Origin: F23-B02 sp963625655 | GTDB lineage: Bacteria > Bacillota > Clostridia > Oscillospirales > Oscillospiraceae | Reading direction: 5' to 3' | Length of the DNA stretch: 64,000 nt | Assembly (NCBI GenBank): GCA_963625655.1 | Contig: CAVFTS010000001.1 | Span: 57,903-121,902, forward strand | Shown: in pieces, positions 23,517-32,044 of the stretch | Layout of the letters: every line of letters starts with the position of its first letter | Numbering within the stretch: the stretch's first letter is position 1 | Notes under the pieces: generated by a model | What the model was told of the DNA's origin: nothing | What the model saw: only the letters and a program-made list of their open reading frames with translations | The model's database searches: none | Made by a program: the position numbers and the translations under genes

Positions 23517-26452
23517 TGGAAATATCTTATATTTATGTGAATATTTTTGCCGTTATCTGCTTTTCTCTTATGTTTGCGGCATTTTGTGCGGCCGAAAGAA
23601 GCAAGGAGATGAACGCATGGATCGCTTTGTTGGGAGACATGGCGGTATGGGCGGGAAGCTCTCTGTTTATGCGTCTTGAGGCGCTGCCGAGCTACGAGTT
23701 CTGGTACTACGCTTCGCTGCTTGCGCTGTTTGCAACGCCGTTTTTGGTGTACAACTACGTCTACCAGTTTGCAAACGCAAAGTATTCAACAATGCGAATA
23801 GTGTGGTTTCTTGCCACCGCCGCATTGCTCATCGTATCGGCTACGGGATTCATACTCCCGCCGCCGGATATAAGCTATTCCGCAGACGGTAGCAAGGTCT
23901 TTACCTACAACATGGATTGGGCTGTTGCGATCCCGGTCGTGTTCTGCCTTGCCATTATCGGCTCCATAGTCCCGCTTTTGCGTCAGATACTCGCAGAAAA
24001 AGGTACGCAGGCACCGGGTATCAAGGAGCTTATTCTCGGACTTCTGCTGCTTGCACTCGGCAATGTCGTGCAGGTGCTTCCCGAAAACACATTCCCGTTC
24101 GACACACTTGCGGGCTTCATATTTTCGCAGCTGATGTGTACCTCGCTGTACAAGCGCAGGATGTTCAATACCTCGCTCATGGTGTCAAGCACGGTGCTTA
24201 TGATCTTCTCGGCGATTGTGTTTATTACCGGCGGCGCATTTTTGTTTCCGATCGTATGCAATCAGCTTGAAAAGTACGGCGGCAACGTAACCGATCCTGA
24301 GATAGAGAGCTTTGTCATTATGACAGCGGCGCTGTTTGTCTGCATCCTGCTGTTTAAAAAGCTGCTCAGCACCGTGTTTTCGGAGAAGGAGCAGCAGGAG
24401 TACCGCATAAAGCGGTACAGCGACACCGTTTCTAAAACGCTTGACATTGACAGCATTCTCAGAGAGACAGTCAAGGTCATCCGTTCCGAGGTCGCAGTTA
24501 ACCAAATGTATATATGCATCAGAGAAAAGGACCGCTTCGTCCCGGCGTGCAGCGCAATGCCGCTCAAGCCCGCAAGCTTTTCCATTGCCTCGGATCATCC
24601 CTGCGTCAAGTATTTTCAGCAGGGTCCGAATCAGCTCGTTTTGAAGGAATTTGCCTCGAACCCGCTCTATAAATCCATGTGGAGCAAGGAGAAGGAACTG
24701 TTCAAAAAGTATGACGTATCAAGCGTTTGCGCCATCAAGGACGGCAACGAGGTTGTCGGACTTCTGCTGCTTGCGGATAAGGAGCGCAATGCCGCATATA
24801 CCTATGCCGACTTTGCGTTTATAAATACCGTCAGCTCTATTGCATCTATTGCGATAAAGAATGCGGAGCTGTATAAGCAGGTCGCAGAGCGTGAACACCT
24901 GTTCAGCAGCATGACGGAATTTATACCGTATGTAATATTTATCAAGAAAAAGGGCGAGCCTGACTTCTGTTTTATAAGCGCCAACACAAGCAGAGTCCTT
25001 GGTTTGCCGACCGAATACTTTGCAAAGCGCACAGCTGCGCAGTCACTCTCCGACTGCCTCGGCAAGGAACGTGCGGAGGAGATATACAGCTCCATGCGCT
25101 CGGCTCCCGAAAACGGATATTACTACGACACCCCCTTCCTCATCAGCAAGGACTGCCGTGAAATAACCATACGCTGCGCATTCTCGCCCATCATATCTGA
25201 CGGACGGGTTTCACACTATGTCTGCGTCGTGAACGATATCACGGCTGACATTGAGTCCCGTGAGCTGCTCAGCAATTCCGTTGAGCTTGCCAAGAAGTCG
25301 AGCAATGCAAAGAGCGAATTTCTCTCGCACATGTCGCATGAGATCAGAACGCCGATGAACTCCATTGCGGGCCTGACCTACCTTGCAAGAGAGCAGGTAG
25401 GGAAAAATAACGGCAAGGAGCTATTGGAGTACCTAAATCAAATCGACCAGTCATCTCAGTATCTGCTCAGTCTGCTGAACAACATCATGGACATGAGCAA
25501 GATCGAGAGCAACAAATTTGAGATTCAGGCAAAGCCCTTTAACATCAGGCACATTCTCGATGAGGTGTACGCAATATACGGTGCGCAGATGAGCGCAAAG
25601 CATATAGAATTTAACTTTGACGCTTCAAGTGTGCGCTACGAGAATCTGCTCGGCGATGAGCTTTCTCTGCAAAAAATACTCAACAACCTCCTGTCGAACG
25701 CATTTAAATTTACACCGTCCGGCGGAAGGGTGTCGCTTACGGCGTCGCAAAAGACCGTGTCTGACAAGTCGGTTATGATGCACTTTGACGTGCGGGATAC
25801 CGGTATCGGAATGAGCCCCGAATTTAAGGAGCATATATTTGAGCCTTACACACAGGAGACCGCCGAAAACGGAGCGAAGGCGTCCGGCAGCGGCCTCGGC
25901 ATGGCGATATGCAAGAGCATGGTCGATCTCCAAGGCGGCAGTATAAGCGTCGAAAGCTTTCAGGGCGAGGGGACGAGCTTCCTTATCGACATTCCCTATG
26001 CGCTCTCGGCTCCGCTCAAGAAGGAGCCGGACTGCGAAAACGGGACTCTCGACTGCTCCGTGCTTTGCGGTAAGCGCATACTCGTTGTTGACGACGTTAT
26101 GATAAACACCGTTATAACGGGACGGCTTCTCGAAAAGCAGGGCGTTTTGGCGGACTGCGCCGAAAACGGTAAGGCGGCGCTCGATATGTTCACCTCGCAC
26201 AAGGACTTTTACTATGACTGCATACTGATGGATATTCAGATGCCGGTCATGGACGGTTTTGAGGCAGCGGCGTCCATAAGGGCGATAAAGCGCAGATACG
26301 CACTCTCCGTGCCGATTATTGCAATGACTGCCGACGCTTTTGTGAGAGAGCTCAACAGCGGCAGCCTGAACGATTTTGACGATTACATCATTAAGCCGGT
26401 AAAGCCGAAGGATCTCTATTCAAAGCTTGTCGATCTGTTTGAAAACTCGTGA
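23516..26452 (+). CDS. Hybrid sensor histidine kinase (membrane, GAF, PAS, HisKA, HATPase, REC)
   Basis: A 978-residue hybrid kinase. Residues about 1-285 hold eight or so hydrophobic segments of the 7TM-type input region. A GAF-like domain at about 310-470 and a PAS-like domain at about 480-590 follow. The HisKA phosphorylation site is SHMSHEIRTPMN with His608, followed by the HATPase with N box LLSNAFKFTPSGG, DTGIGMS and GSGLGMAICKS. A C-terminal receiver has the acceptor Asp906 in ILMDIQMPVMDG. The final phosphate path would be His608 to Asp906, to HPt His62, to Asp56 of the response regulator, all in one operon. The ATG shares its A with the stop of the GH3 gene. The signal sensed is unknown. 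Confidence 0.92.
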   Translation: MEISYIYVNIFAVICFSLMFAAFCAAERSKEMNAWIALLGDMAVWAGSSLFMRLEALPSYEFWYYASLLALFATPFLVYNYVYQFANAKYSTMRIVWFLATAALLIVSATGFILPPPDISYSADGSKVFTYNMDWAVAIPVVFCLAIIGSIVPLLRQILAEKGTQAPGIKELILGLLLLALGNVVQVLPENTFPFDTLAGFIFSQLMCTSLYKRRMFNTSLMVSSTVLMIFSAIVFITGGAFLFPIVCNQLEKYGGNVTDPEIESFVIMTAALFVCILLFKKLLSTVFSEKEQQEYRIKRYSDTVSKTLDIDSILRETVKVIRSEVAVNQMYICIREKDRFVPACSAMPLKPASFSIASDHPCVKYFQQGPNQLVLKEFASNPLYKSMWSKEKELFKKYDVSSVCAIKDGNEVVGLLLLADKERNAAYTYADFAFINTVSSIASIAIKNAELYKQVAEREHLFSSMTEFIPYVIFIKKKGEPDFCFISANTSRVLGLPTEYFAKRTAAQSLSDCLGKERAEEIYSSMRSAPENGYYYDTPFLISKDCREITIRCAFSPIISDGRVSHYVCVVNDITADIESRELLSNSVELAKKSSNAKSEFLSHMSHEIRTPMNSIAGLTYLAREQVGKNNGKELLEYLNQIDQSSQYLLSLLNNIMDMSKIESNKFEIQAKPFNIRHILDEVYAIYGAQMSAKHIEFNFDASSVRYENLLGDELSLQKILNNLLSNAFKFTPSGGRVSLTASQKTVSDKSVMMHFDVRDTGIGMSPEFKEHIFEPYTQETAENGAKASGSGLGMAICKSMVDLQGGSISVESFQGEGTSFLIDIPYALSAPLKKEPDCENGTLDCSVLCGKRILVVDDVMINTVITGRLLEKQGVLADCAENGKAALDMFTSHKDFYYDCILMDIQMPVMDGFEAAASIRAIKRRYALSVPIIAMTADAFVRELNSGSLNDFDDYIIKPVKPKDLYSKLVDLFENS

Positions 26453-26471
26453 CACAAGGCAGGTGCAAATC

Positions 26472-27815
26472 TTGAAAAAAACGTGGGATGCTGCATGCAA
26501 TGCCGCACGCAGCTACTGGAATTCCAAATGGTATATGCCGTCTGTCTTGGCGGTTTCATGTATAAGTGCGGTTTTTGACATTAACCTGATCGGGATGTTT
26601 GTTCTTGCGGCGTTTGTCATAGTCATGCTTGTGCTTTGCGACGATATGCTGTCGCTCGTCTGCCCGATATTCTGCGTGTTCCTCAGCTCTATTGAATTTT
26701 ACAGGGATTATTCCGTGCTGACCGATTATATGTGGTATGCGATAGTGCCGTTTGCGGCGGCACTTGTTTTTAATCTCGTGCATTACAGAACGCCGTTTGT
26801 GAAGGGCAGATTCTTCTACCCGCAGCTTGCGGTGTCTGTCGCACTTTCGATCGGCGGGCTGTTCTGCATCCCCGTAAAGCAGTATTTCAGCCCATCGGCG
26901 CTGTACTTTACCGTCGGGTCGGGCTTTTTCATGCTGTTCATATACTGCCTCACCGTATCGAGACTCAAGACGTATAAGCGAAGCTACGACAGGGTAGAGC
27001 GACTTGCGAGAGCGATGTTTGCCGCCGGACTGCTTGCCGCATTTCTGGTCTTTGAGTTTTACATCGACAATGCTGAGGAGTTTTTGCGCAAGGGAACCTT
27101 CCTGTTTTTCAAGCCGAGAAACTACGTTTCAAGCGTTCTTATGATGTCGATACCCATGAGCTGCATATATATAAAACGCAATAACTTCAACATAATTTCG
27201 ATGCTTTTCATGTACGTCGGAATGCTGCTCACGGGGTCGAGGAGCGGACTGCTTTTCGGAACGCTGGCACTTGCCTTGTCCGTTGCTTTTGTATATATTA
27301 CAAATAAGAAGAGCAGACGGCTGTACAATGTCCTGCTTATCATTGCAGCAATCCCCGTCGTTTATGCCGCAGTTAAAATACTCCCGGAGCTTTATGCGTC
27401 GAGAATGGCAAACGGGTTCTTCAACAAGGGTGACGCAACGAGGATCAAGTTCATCAAATTCGGCATTTCGGATTTTCTTGCCTATCCGATATTCGGTATA
27501 GGCGTGGGCAATCTTGCGCACTTTGAGATATTTAAAGCCTACGTTCCCGGCAGCATTGTATATTTCCACAATATCGTTATACAGGTCATGGCGTCCATGG
27601 GTGTTGTCGGCATTGCGGCGTATCTTTGGAATTTCTACGCACGGCTGAAGATGTTTTGGGAGAACAGAAAAAACGACACCCTGATATTTGCAATCTCTTA
27701 CCTTGCGATACTGCTCATGTCCTTTACCAATCCGGGCATATTCTGCCCATTCCCGGAGGGGGCGCTGATTGTTCTGATGCTCTCGGTTGCGGAAGAAAAA
27801 TATGCGAAGCAATAA
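26472..27815 (+). CDS. O-antigen ligase/polymerase-like membrane protein
   Basis: A 447-residue protein with about ten to twelve hydrophobic segments. The stretch MLLTGSRSGLLFGTLALAL and the loop region with FGIGVGNLAHFEIF resemble the O-antigen ligase/Wzy_C family, whose members polymerise or transfer undecaprenyl-linked glycans to an acceptor. In a monoderm cell the product could be a capsule, teichoic-type or glycoprotein glycan. The frame opens at 26427, but the TTG at 26472 has AGGTG seven bases upstream and begins with a lysine-rich cytoplasmic tail. It follows the kinase by 19 bases and precedes the SLH protein by 26, so it belongs to the same unit. Confidence 0.8.
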   Translation: MKKTWDAACNAARSYWNSKWYMPSVLAVSCISAVFDINLIGMFVLAAFVIVMLVLCDDMLSLVCPIFCVFLSSIEFYRDYSVLTDYMWYAIVPFAAALVFNLVHYRTPFVKGRFFYPQLAVSVALSIGGLFCIPVKQYFSPSALYFTVGSGFFMLFIYCLTVSRLKTYKRSYDRVERLARAMFAAGLLAAFLVFEFYIDNAEEFLRKGTFLFFKPRNYVSSVLMMSIPMSCIYIKRNNFNIISMLFMYVGMLLTGSRSGLLFGTLALALSVAFVYITNKKSRRLYNVLLIIAAIPVVYAAVKILPELYASRMANGFFNKGDATRIKFIKFGISDFLAYPIFGIGVGNLAHFEIFKAYVPGSIVYFHNIVIQVMASMGVVGIAAYLWNFYARLKMFWENRKNDTLIFAISYLAILLMSFTNPGIFCPFPEGALIVLMLSVAEEKYAKQ

Positions 27816-27841
27816 TTTTACATAAATATGGAGGATGGAAA

Positions 27842-29929
27842 ATGAAGAAGCTTCTCGGCATTGTTCTCGTGCTGTCCATGGTTCTTGCACTCGTACCCTT
27901 TGCTGCGCTTGCGGAGGATACAGGGTATGAGACCGTGACAGGTACGATAATGTTCAATGCGGGGCATGACGATTCGGAGACGGATCATCCCTGCCCCTTC
28001 ACCTACAGCGATGCCTATTTCACCGATACGGCGTACAACTACAGGCAGGACCTCGCCACAGTGACAATGGCGATGTGTCTCGCTGCGGGCAACGTAGCCG
28101 ACCCGGAGCGCTACACGGAAGGCCCCGCAAATCTCAAGAATTTCTTTGACCAGATAGGCTTTGAGGATTTTGAAGCAAACAAGGACTTCGTCACAAGACC
28201 CGGAAGGGACACCTTCGGTGTCGGCATCGCCAACAAAGAGATCGTCGTTGACGGTGAAAAGTACACGATTATTGCCATCGGACTTCGAGGCTGCGGCTAC
28301 TATGCGGAGTGGGCGGGCGACCTCAATGTCGGCGCAAGCGGCGACCATGCGGGCTTTGCCATTTGTCGTGACACCGCACTTGCCTTCCTGAAGGAATACC
28401 TTGCAAAGCACAGCGAGATAAACGGCAAGATCAAAATTTGGTGCACCGGCTACAGCAGAGGTGCGGCAGGTGCCAATATGCTCGGCGGCGCTATCGATGA
28501 TATGATAGTCGGCGGTGAGAAGCTCGGCAGCGACGTAAGCCTCAGCCTTAACGACGTGTACATCTACACCTTTGAGGCTCCTATGGGCGCAGACACCGCA
28601 AAGCTCGGCAGCAACGCCTATAACAACATCCACAACGTCGTTAACTACAATGACCTCGTTGTAAGAGTCGCTCCCGCAAGCATGAACTTCGGCAGATACG
28701 GCGTCGACCATGTGATGCCCACCGCCGATTTCGACGAAAACTACGATGAGCTCAAGGCAAATATGCTTGAGGTTTTCGAAACCTTTGAAAACGCCGGAGA
28801 GTACCGCATCGACAGTTTCAAGTACGTTACCGTTACCCCCGGTGCGACCGTCGACAAGATCATCTCCTCTATAAAGGGCGACAAGATGACGCAGGGTCAG
28901 TTCCTTGACAAGCTTGTTGACGTGCTGTTTGCGGAACTCGGCACCCGTGACGACGTGTACGCAATGCAGGGCGGACTTCAGGAGCTTATTCTGCCCCTTA
29001 TCGGTACATATCCGGATCAGTGGGAGACAGTTAAAAAGAACCTTACAGATAATGCAAAGGACAATTTCAAGGAGCTTATATTTAACCTTGTTACCGGCAA
29101 GGAGGGCTCCTCCGTTGAGCTTGTTGCCAACATAATCCTTGACTCGCTCAGAGATGCCGGCATCAACGATGTCACCGCTGCGGAAGCAAGAGAAATTGCT
29201 GTACAGGTCGTTAAATTTGCTCTGCCGCTTGCAGTCAAGCACCCGAACGAGATTGCGACTCTCCTCTACAATATCGTAGGAATAATGTCTGCACATTACG
29301 GTGAGCTTGGTATGTCGTGGATGCTCAGCATTCCTTCGGACTACATGCCGAATAAGCAGACCGAGAGCGCAATGCCCTTTGACGATCTGCAGCGTGACGC
29401 ATGGTGCTACAACGAAGTGAAGTACACCTACGACAACGGCATAATGAACGGCACGAAGCTCACGAGCTTCAACCCGAACGGCGTTGTCAACAGAGGTCAG
29501 GTCGTTACCGTGCTTTACAGACTTGAGGGTTGCCCCTCGGTCGAAGGCATGAGCTGTGACTTGAAGGACATCGGCGACGTATGGTGCGAGGACGCCATAA
29601 TTTGGGCGTACAACAACGGTATCGCCAAGGGCTTTAACGACGGCTGCTTCCGTGCCGACCGGCAGGTGACGAGAGAGCAGCTTGCGGCGTTCCTCTACAG
29701 ATACGCCGACGAGATAATCTATAACGGCACAATAAGCGTGGGCGACGGATACGCCAAGAGCTTCATTGACGAGGCGAGCGTCAGCGCATTTGCACGGGAA
29801 GCCATGCTGTGGACAGCCGAAAGCGGCATAATCAACGGTACGTCCGACGGCAGACTTGATCCTCAGGGCAACGCAAGCCGTGCGCAGTTTGCCTGCATGA
29901 TCGCAAGATTTGAGCGGGGCATTGCCTGA
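27842..29929 (+). CDS. Secreted lipase-like alpha/beta hydrolase with three SLH domains
   Basis: A 695-residue exported protein. The signal peptide is clear (MKKLLGIVLVLSMVLALVP, cleavage likely after ALA at 24). The N-terminal half has the nucleophile elbow GYSRGAAG with Ser205 and a lipase-like fold (FEAPMGADT after it, then a possible acid/histidine in NDLVVRVAP and YGVDHVMP). This class-3-like arrangement suggests an esterase or lipase, though the substrate is unknown. Residues about 410-505 are a helical spacer. Three SLH repeats run from about 512 to the end (IMNGTKLTSFNP, IAKGFNDGCFRADRQVTREQ, IINGTSDGRLDP). GGAGG precedes the ATG. It closes the phosphorelay operon. Confidence 0.88.
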   Translation: MKKLLGIVLVLSMVLALVPFAALAEDTGYETVTGTIMFNAGHDDSETDHPCPFTYSDAYFTDTAYNYRQDLATVTMAMCLAAGNVADPERYTEGPANLKNFFDQIGFEDFEANKDFVTRPGRDTFGVGIANKEIVVDGEKYTIIAIGLRGCGYYAEWAGDLNVGASGDHAGFAICRDTALAFLKEYLAKHSEINGKIKIWCTGYSRGAAGANMLGGAIDDMIVGGEKLGSDVSLSLNDVYIYTFEAPMGADTAKLGSNAYNNIHNVVNYNDLVVRVAPASMNFGRYGVDHVMPTADFDENYDELKANMLEVFETFENAGEYRIDSFKYVTVTPGATVDKIISSIKGDKMTQGQFLDKLVDVLFAELGTRDDVYAMQGGLQELILPLIGTYPDQWETVKKNLTDNAKDNFKELIFNLVTGKEGSSVELVANIILDSLRDAGINDVTAAEAREIAVQVVKFALPLAVKHPNEIATLLYNIVGIMSAHYGELGMSWMLSIPSDYMPNKQTESAMPFDDLQRDAWCYNEVKYTYDNGIMNGTKLTSFNPNGVVNRGQVVTVLYRLEGCPSVEGMSCDLKDIGDVWCEDAIIWAYNNGIAKGFNDGCFRADRQVTREQLAAFLYRYADEIIYNGTISVGDGYAKSFIDEASVSAFAREAMLWTAESGIINGTSDGRLDPQGNASRAQFACMIARFERGIA

Positions 29930-29950
29930 ATCGAATAAACGGGGAAAACC

Positions 29951-29986
29951 AAAATCCGGAGAGTCAATAAGACTTTCCGGATTTTT
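29951..29986 (+). terminator. Terminator of the phosphorelay/GH3/SLH operon
   Basis: A 15-bp stem (29951-29965 with 29971-29985, one G-U pair) ending in a T-run. It is the first terminator after the promoter at 20225. Confidence 0.9.
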
Positions 29987-30013
29987 GCGCAGGTCGGGGA
30001 AAGCAATAAAACC

Positions 30014-30042
30014 TTGTATTTTACGGCTTTGAATGATAAAAT
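30014..30042 (+). promoter_or_regulatory. Promoter of the uvrB-polA operon
   Basis: TTGTAT (30014-30019), 17 bases, TAAAAT (30037-30042), 34 bases before the uvrB start codon. No LexA-type operator was recognised. Confidence 0.6.
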
Positions 30043-30075
30043 ATAATGATTAAATGTTTACCCATGGAGGATCCG

Positions 30076-32043
30076 ATGGACTCATTTAAACTGGTTTCAC
30101 CGTATAAAGCGATGGGAGATCAGCCTGAGGCAATAGATAAGCTTGTAAACGGCATCGAGAACGGCATCGACGAGCAGGTGCTGCTCGGCGTCACCGGTTC
30201 CGGCAAGACCTTTACCATGGCAAGTGTTATAGAAAAAATAAACCGCCCGACCCTCGTTTTGGCTCACAACAAGACCCTTGCTGCACAGCTTTGCGCCGAG
30301 TTCCGTGAGTATTTCCCGGAAAATGCCGTCGAGTATTTTGTCTCTTATTACGACTACTATCAGCCGGAGGCGTATATCCCGCACACGGATACATTTATTG
30401 AAAAGGACAGCTCCGTAAACGACGAGATCGAGCGCTTGCGGCACAGCGCAACATCCGGTCTTTTTGAAAGACGGGACGTCATTGTCGTATCCTCGGTCTC
30501 CTGCATATACGGCTTGGGCGACCCTATAGATTACGCCGCAATGGTCATTTCGCTCAGACCGGGACAGGAGCGCAATTTTGACGAGCTTCTGCGCAAGCTC
30601 ATTGAGATCAGATACGAAAGAAACGACATTGCCTTCGAGCGCAACACCTTCAGAGTGCGTGGCGATACGGTCGATATTTTTCCAGCGTACTCCCATGACA
30701 CGGCGATAAGGGTCGAGTTTTTCGGCGACGAGGTTGACAGAATAAGTGAAATCAACGTCGTCAGCGGTGCCGTCATAAGGCATCTCAGCCACGCCGCCAT
30801 TTATCCTGCGAGCCACTATGTCGTCAGCAAGGATAAAATGAGCAGGGCAACAGACGAGATCAGGCGTGAATGCGATGAGCAAAGGGCTGCGTTTGAAGCA
30901 AAGGGCAAGCTCATCGAGGCACAGAGGATCACCCAAAGAACAAACTACGACATTGAAATGATGCAGGAGCTGGGCTATTGCAGCGGCATAGAAAACTACT
31001 CCCGCATAATATCCGGCAGAGCGCCGGGTAGCGCTCCGATGACGCTGCTCGACTATTTCCCCAAGGACTTTCTCATGTTTATCGATGAAAGCCATGTGAC
31101 GATACCGCAGGTCAGGGCAATGTACCGTGGCGACAGAGCGAGAAAGGAATCGCTTGTGGAGTACGGCTTCCGTCTGCCGTCGGCATTTGACAACAGGCCG
31201 CTCAAATTCGATGAATTCAACGAGCGCATAAATCAGATAGTCTATGTTTCCGCAACCCCCGGCGACTATGAAAGAGAGCGTGCGGGACAGATCGCAGAGC
31301 AGATAATCCGACCCACGGGACTTGTGGACCCGGAGATCTCGGTGCGTCCGAGCGAAGGGCAGATTGACGACCTTATCGGGGAGATAAACGCAAGGATCGA
31401 GAAAAATCAGCGCTGCCTTGTGACAACGCTCACGAAGAAAATGGCGGAGGATCTGTCCGAATACCTCGGCAATGCGGGAATAAAGTGCCGCTATATGCAC
31501 CACGATGTCGGCGCAATTGAACGCATGGAGATAATCCGCAGTCTGCGTCTCGGCGATTTTGATGTGCTTGTCGGCATTAACCTTCTGCGTGAGGGACTTG
31601 ACCTCCCGGAGGTCAGCCTCGTTGCGATACTTGACGCCGACAAGGAGGGCTTCCTGCGCAGCGAAACGAGCCTTATCCAGACGATAGGCAGAGCGGCAAG
31701 AAACGCCGAGGGTCTTGTCATAATGTACGCGGATACGGTCACCGACTCGATGAGGCGTGCCATTGACGAGACGGAGAGACGCCGCAAAAAGCAGACGGAC
31801 TACAACACCGCCCACGGCATAACGCCGAAAACCGTTACCAAGAGCGTGAGAGACCTGCTTGAGATTTCGACCGACGGAAAGAACACATCCAAGCGCCGTG
31901 ACGGCGTTAAAATGACCGAGGCGGAGCGCCGTGCGGAAGCCGATGCGCTTGAAAAGAAGATGAAGGCTGCGGCAAAGATGCTTGAGTTTGAGCTTGCGGC
32001 GCAGCTGCGAGACGAAATAATCAGACTCAGGGGAGGCAAATGA
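30076..32043 (+). CDS. uvrB: Excinuclease ABC subunit B
   Basis: UvrB is the damage-verifying helicase-like subunit of nucleotide excision repair. Walker A is GVTGSGKT at residues 38-45, the DNA-gripping beta-hairpin is at SYYDYYQPEAYIP, and motif VI is QTIGRAARN. The UvrC-binding UVR motif closes the protein (LEKKMKAAAKMLEFELAAQL). The frame opens at 30046, but GGAGG sits five bases before the ATG at 30076, which also begins at the conserved DSFKLVSPY; this gives 655 residues. polA follows by one base. Confidence 0.96.
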   Translation: MDSFKLVSPYKAMGDQPEAIDKLVNGIENGIDEQVLLGVTGSGKTFTMASVIEKINRPTLVLAHNKTLAAQLCAEFREYFPENAVEYFVSYYDYYQPEAYIPHTDTFIEKDSSVNDEIERLRHSATSGLFERRDVIVVSSVSCIYGLGDPIDYAAMVISLRPGQERNFDELLRKLIEIRYERNDIAFERNTFRVRGDTVDIFPAYSHDTAIRVEFFGDEVDRISEINVVSGAVIRHLSHAAIYPASHYVVSKDKMSRATDEIRRECDEQRAAFEAKGKLIEAQRITQRTNYDIEMMQELGYCSGIENYSRIISGRAPGSAPMTLLDYFPKDFLMFIDESHVTIPQVRAMYRGDRARKESLVEYGFRLPSAFDNRPLKFDEFNERINQIVYVSATPGDYERERAGQIAEQIIRPTGLVDPEISVRPSEGQIDDLIGEINARIEKNQRCLVTTLTKKMAEDLSEYLGNAGIKCRYMHHDVGAIERMEIIRSLRLGDFDVLVGINLLREGLDLPEVSLVAILDADKEGFLRSETSLIQTIGRAARNAEGLVIMYADTVTDSMRRAIDETERRRKKQTDYNTAHGITPKTVTKSVRDLLEISTDGKNTSKRRDGVKMTEAERRAEADALEKKMKAAAKMLEFELAAQLRDEIIRLRGGK

Positions 32044-32044
32044 A

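Noticed and set aside
27626..27841. Upstream extension of the SLH lipase reading frame
   Set aside because: It lies inside the O-antigen-ligase-like gene; the ATG at 27842 has GGAGG and begins a textbook signal peptide.
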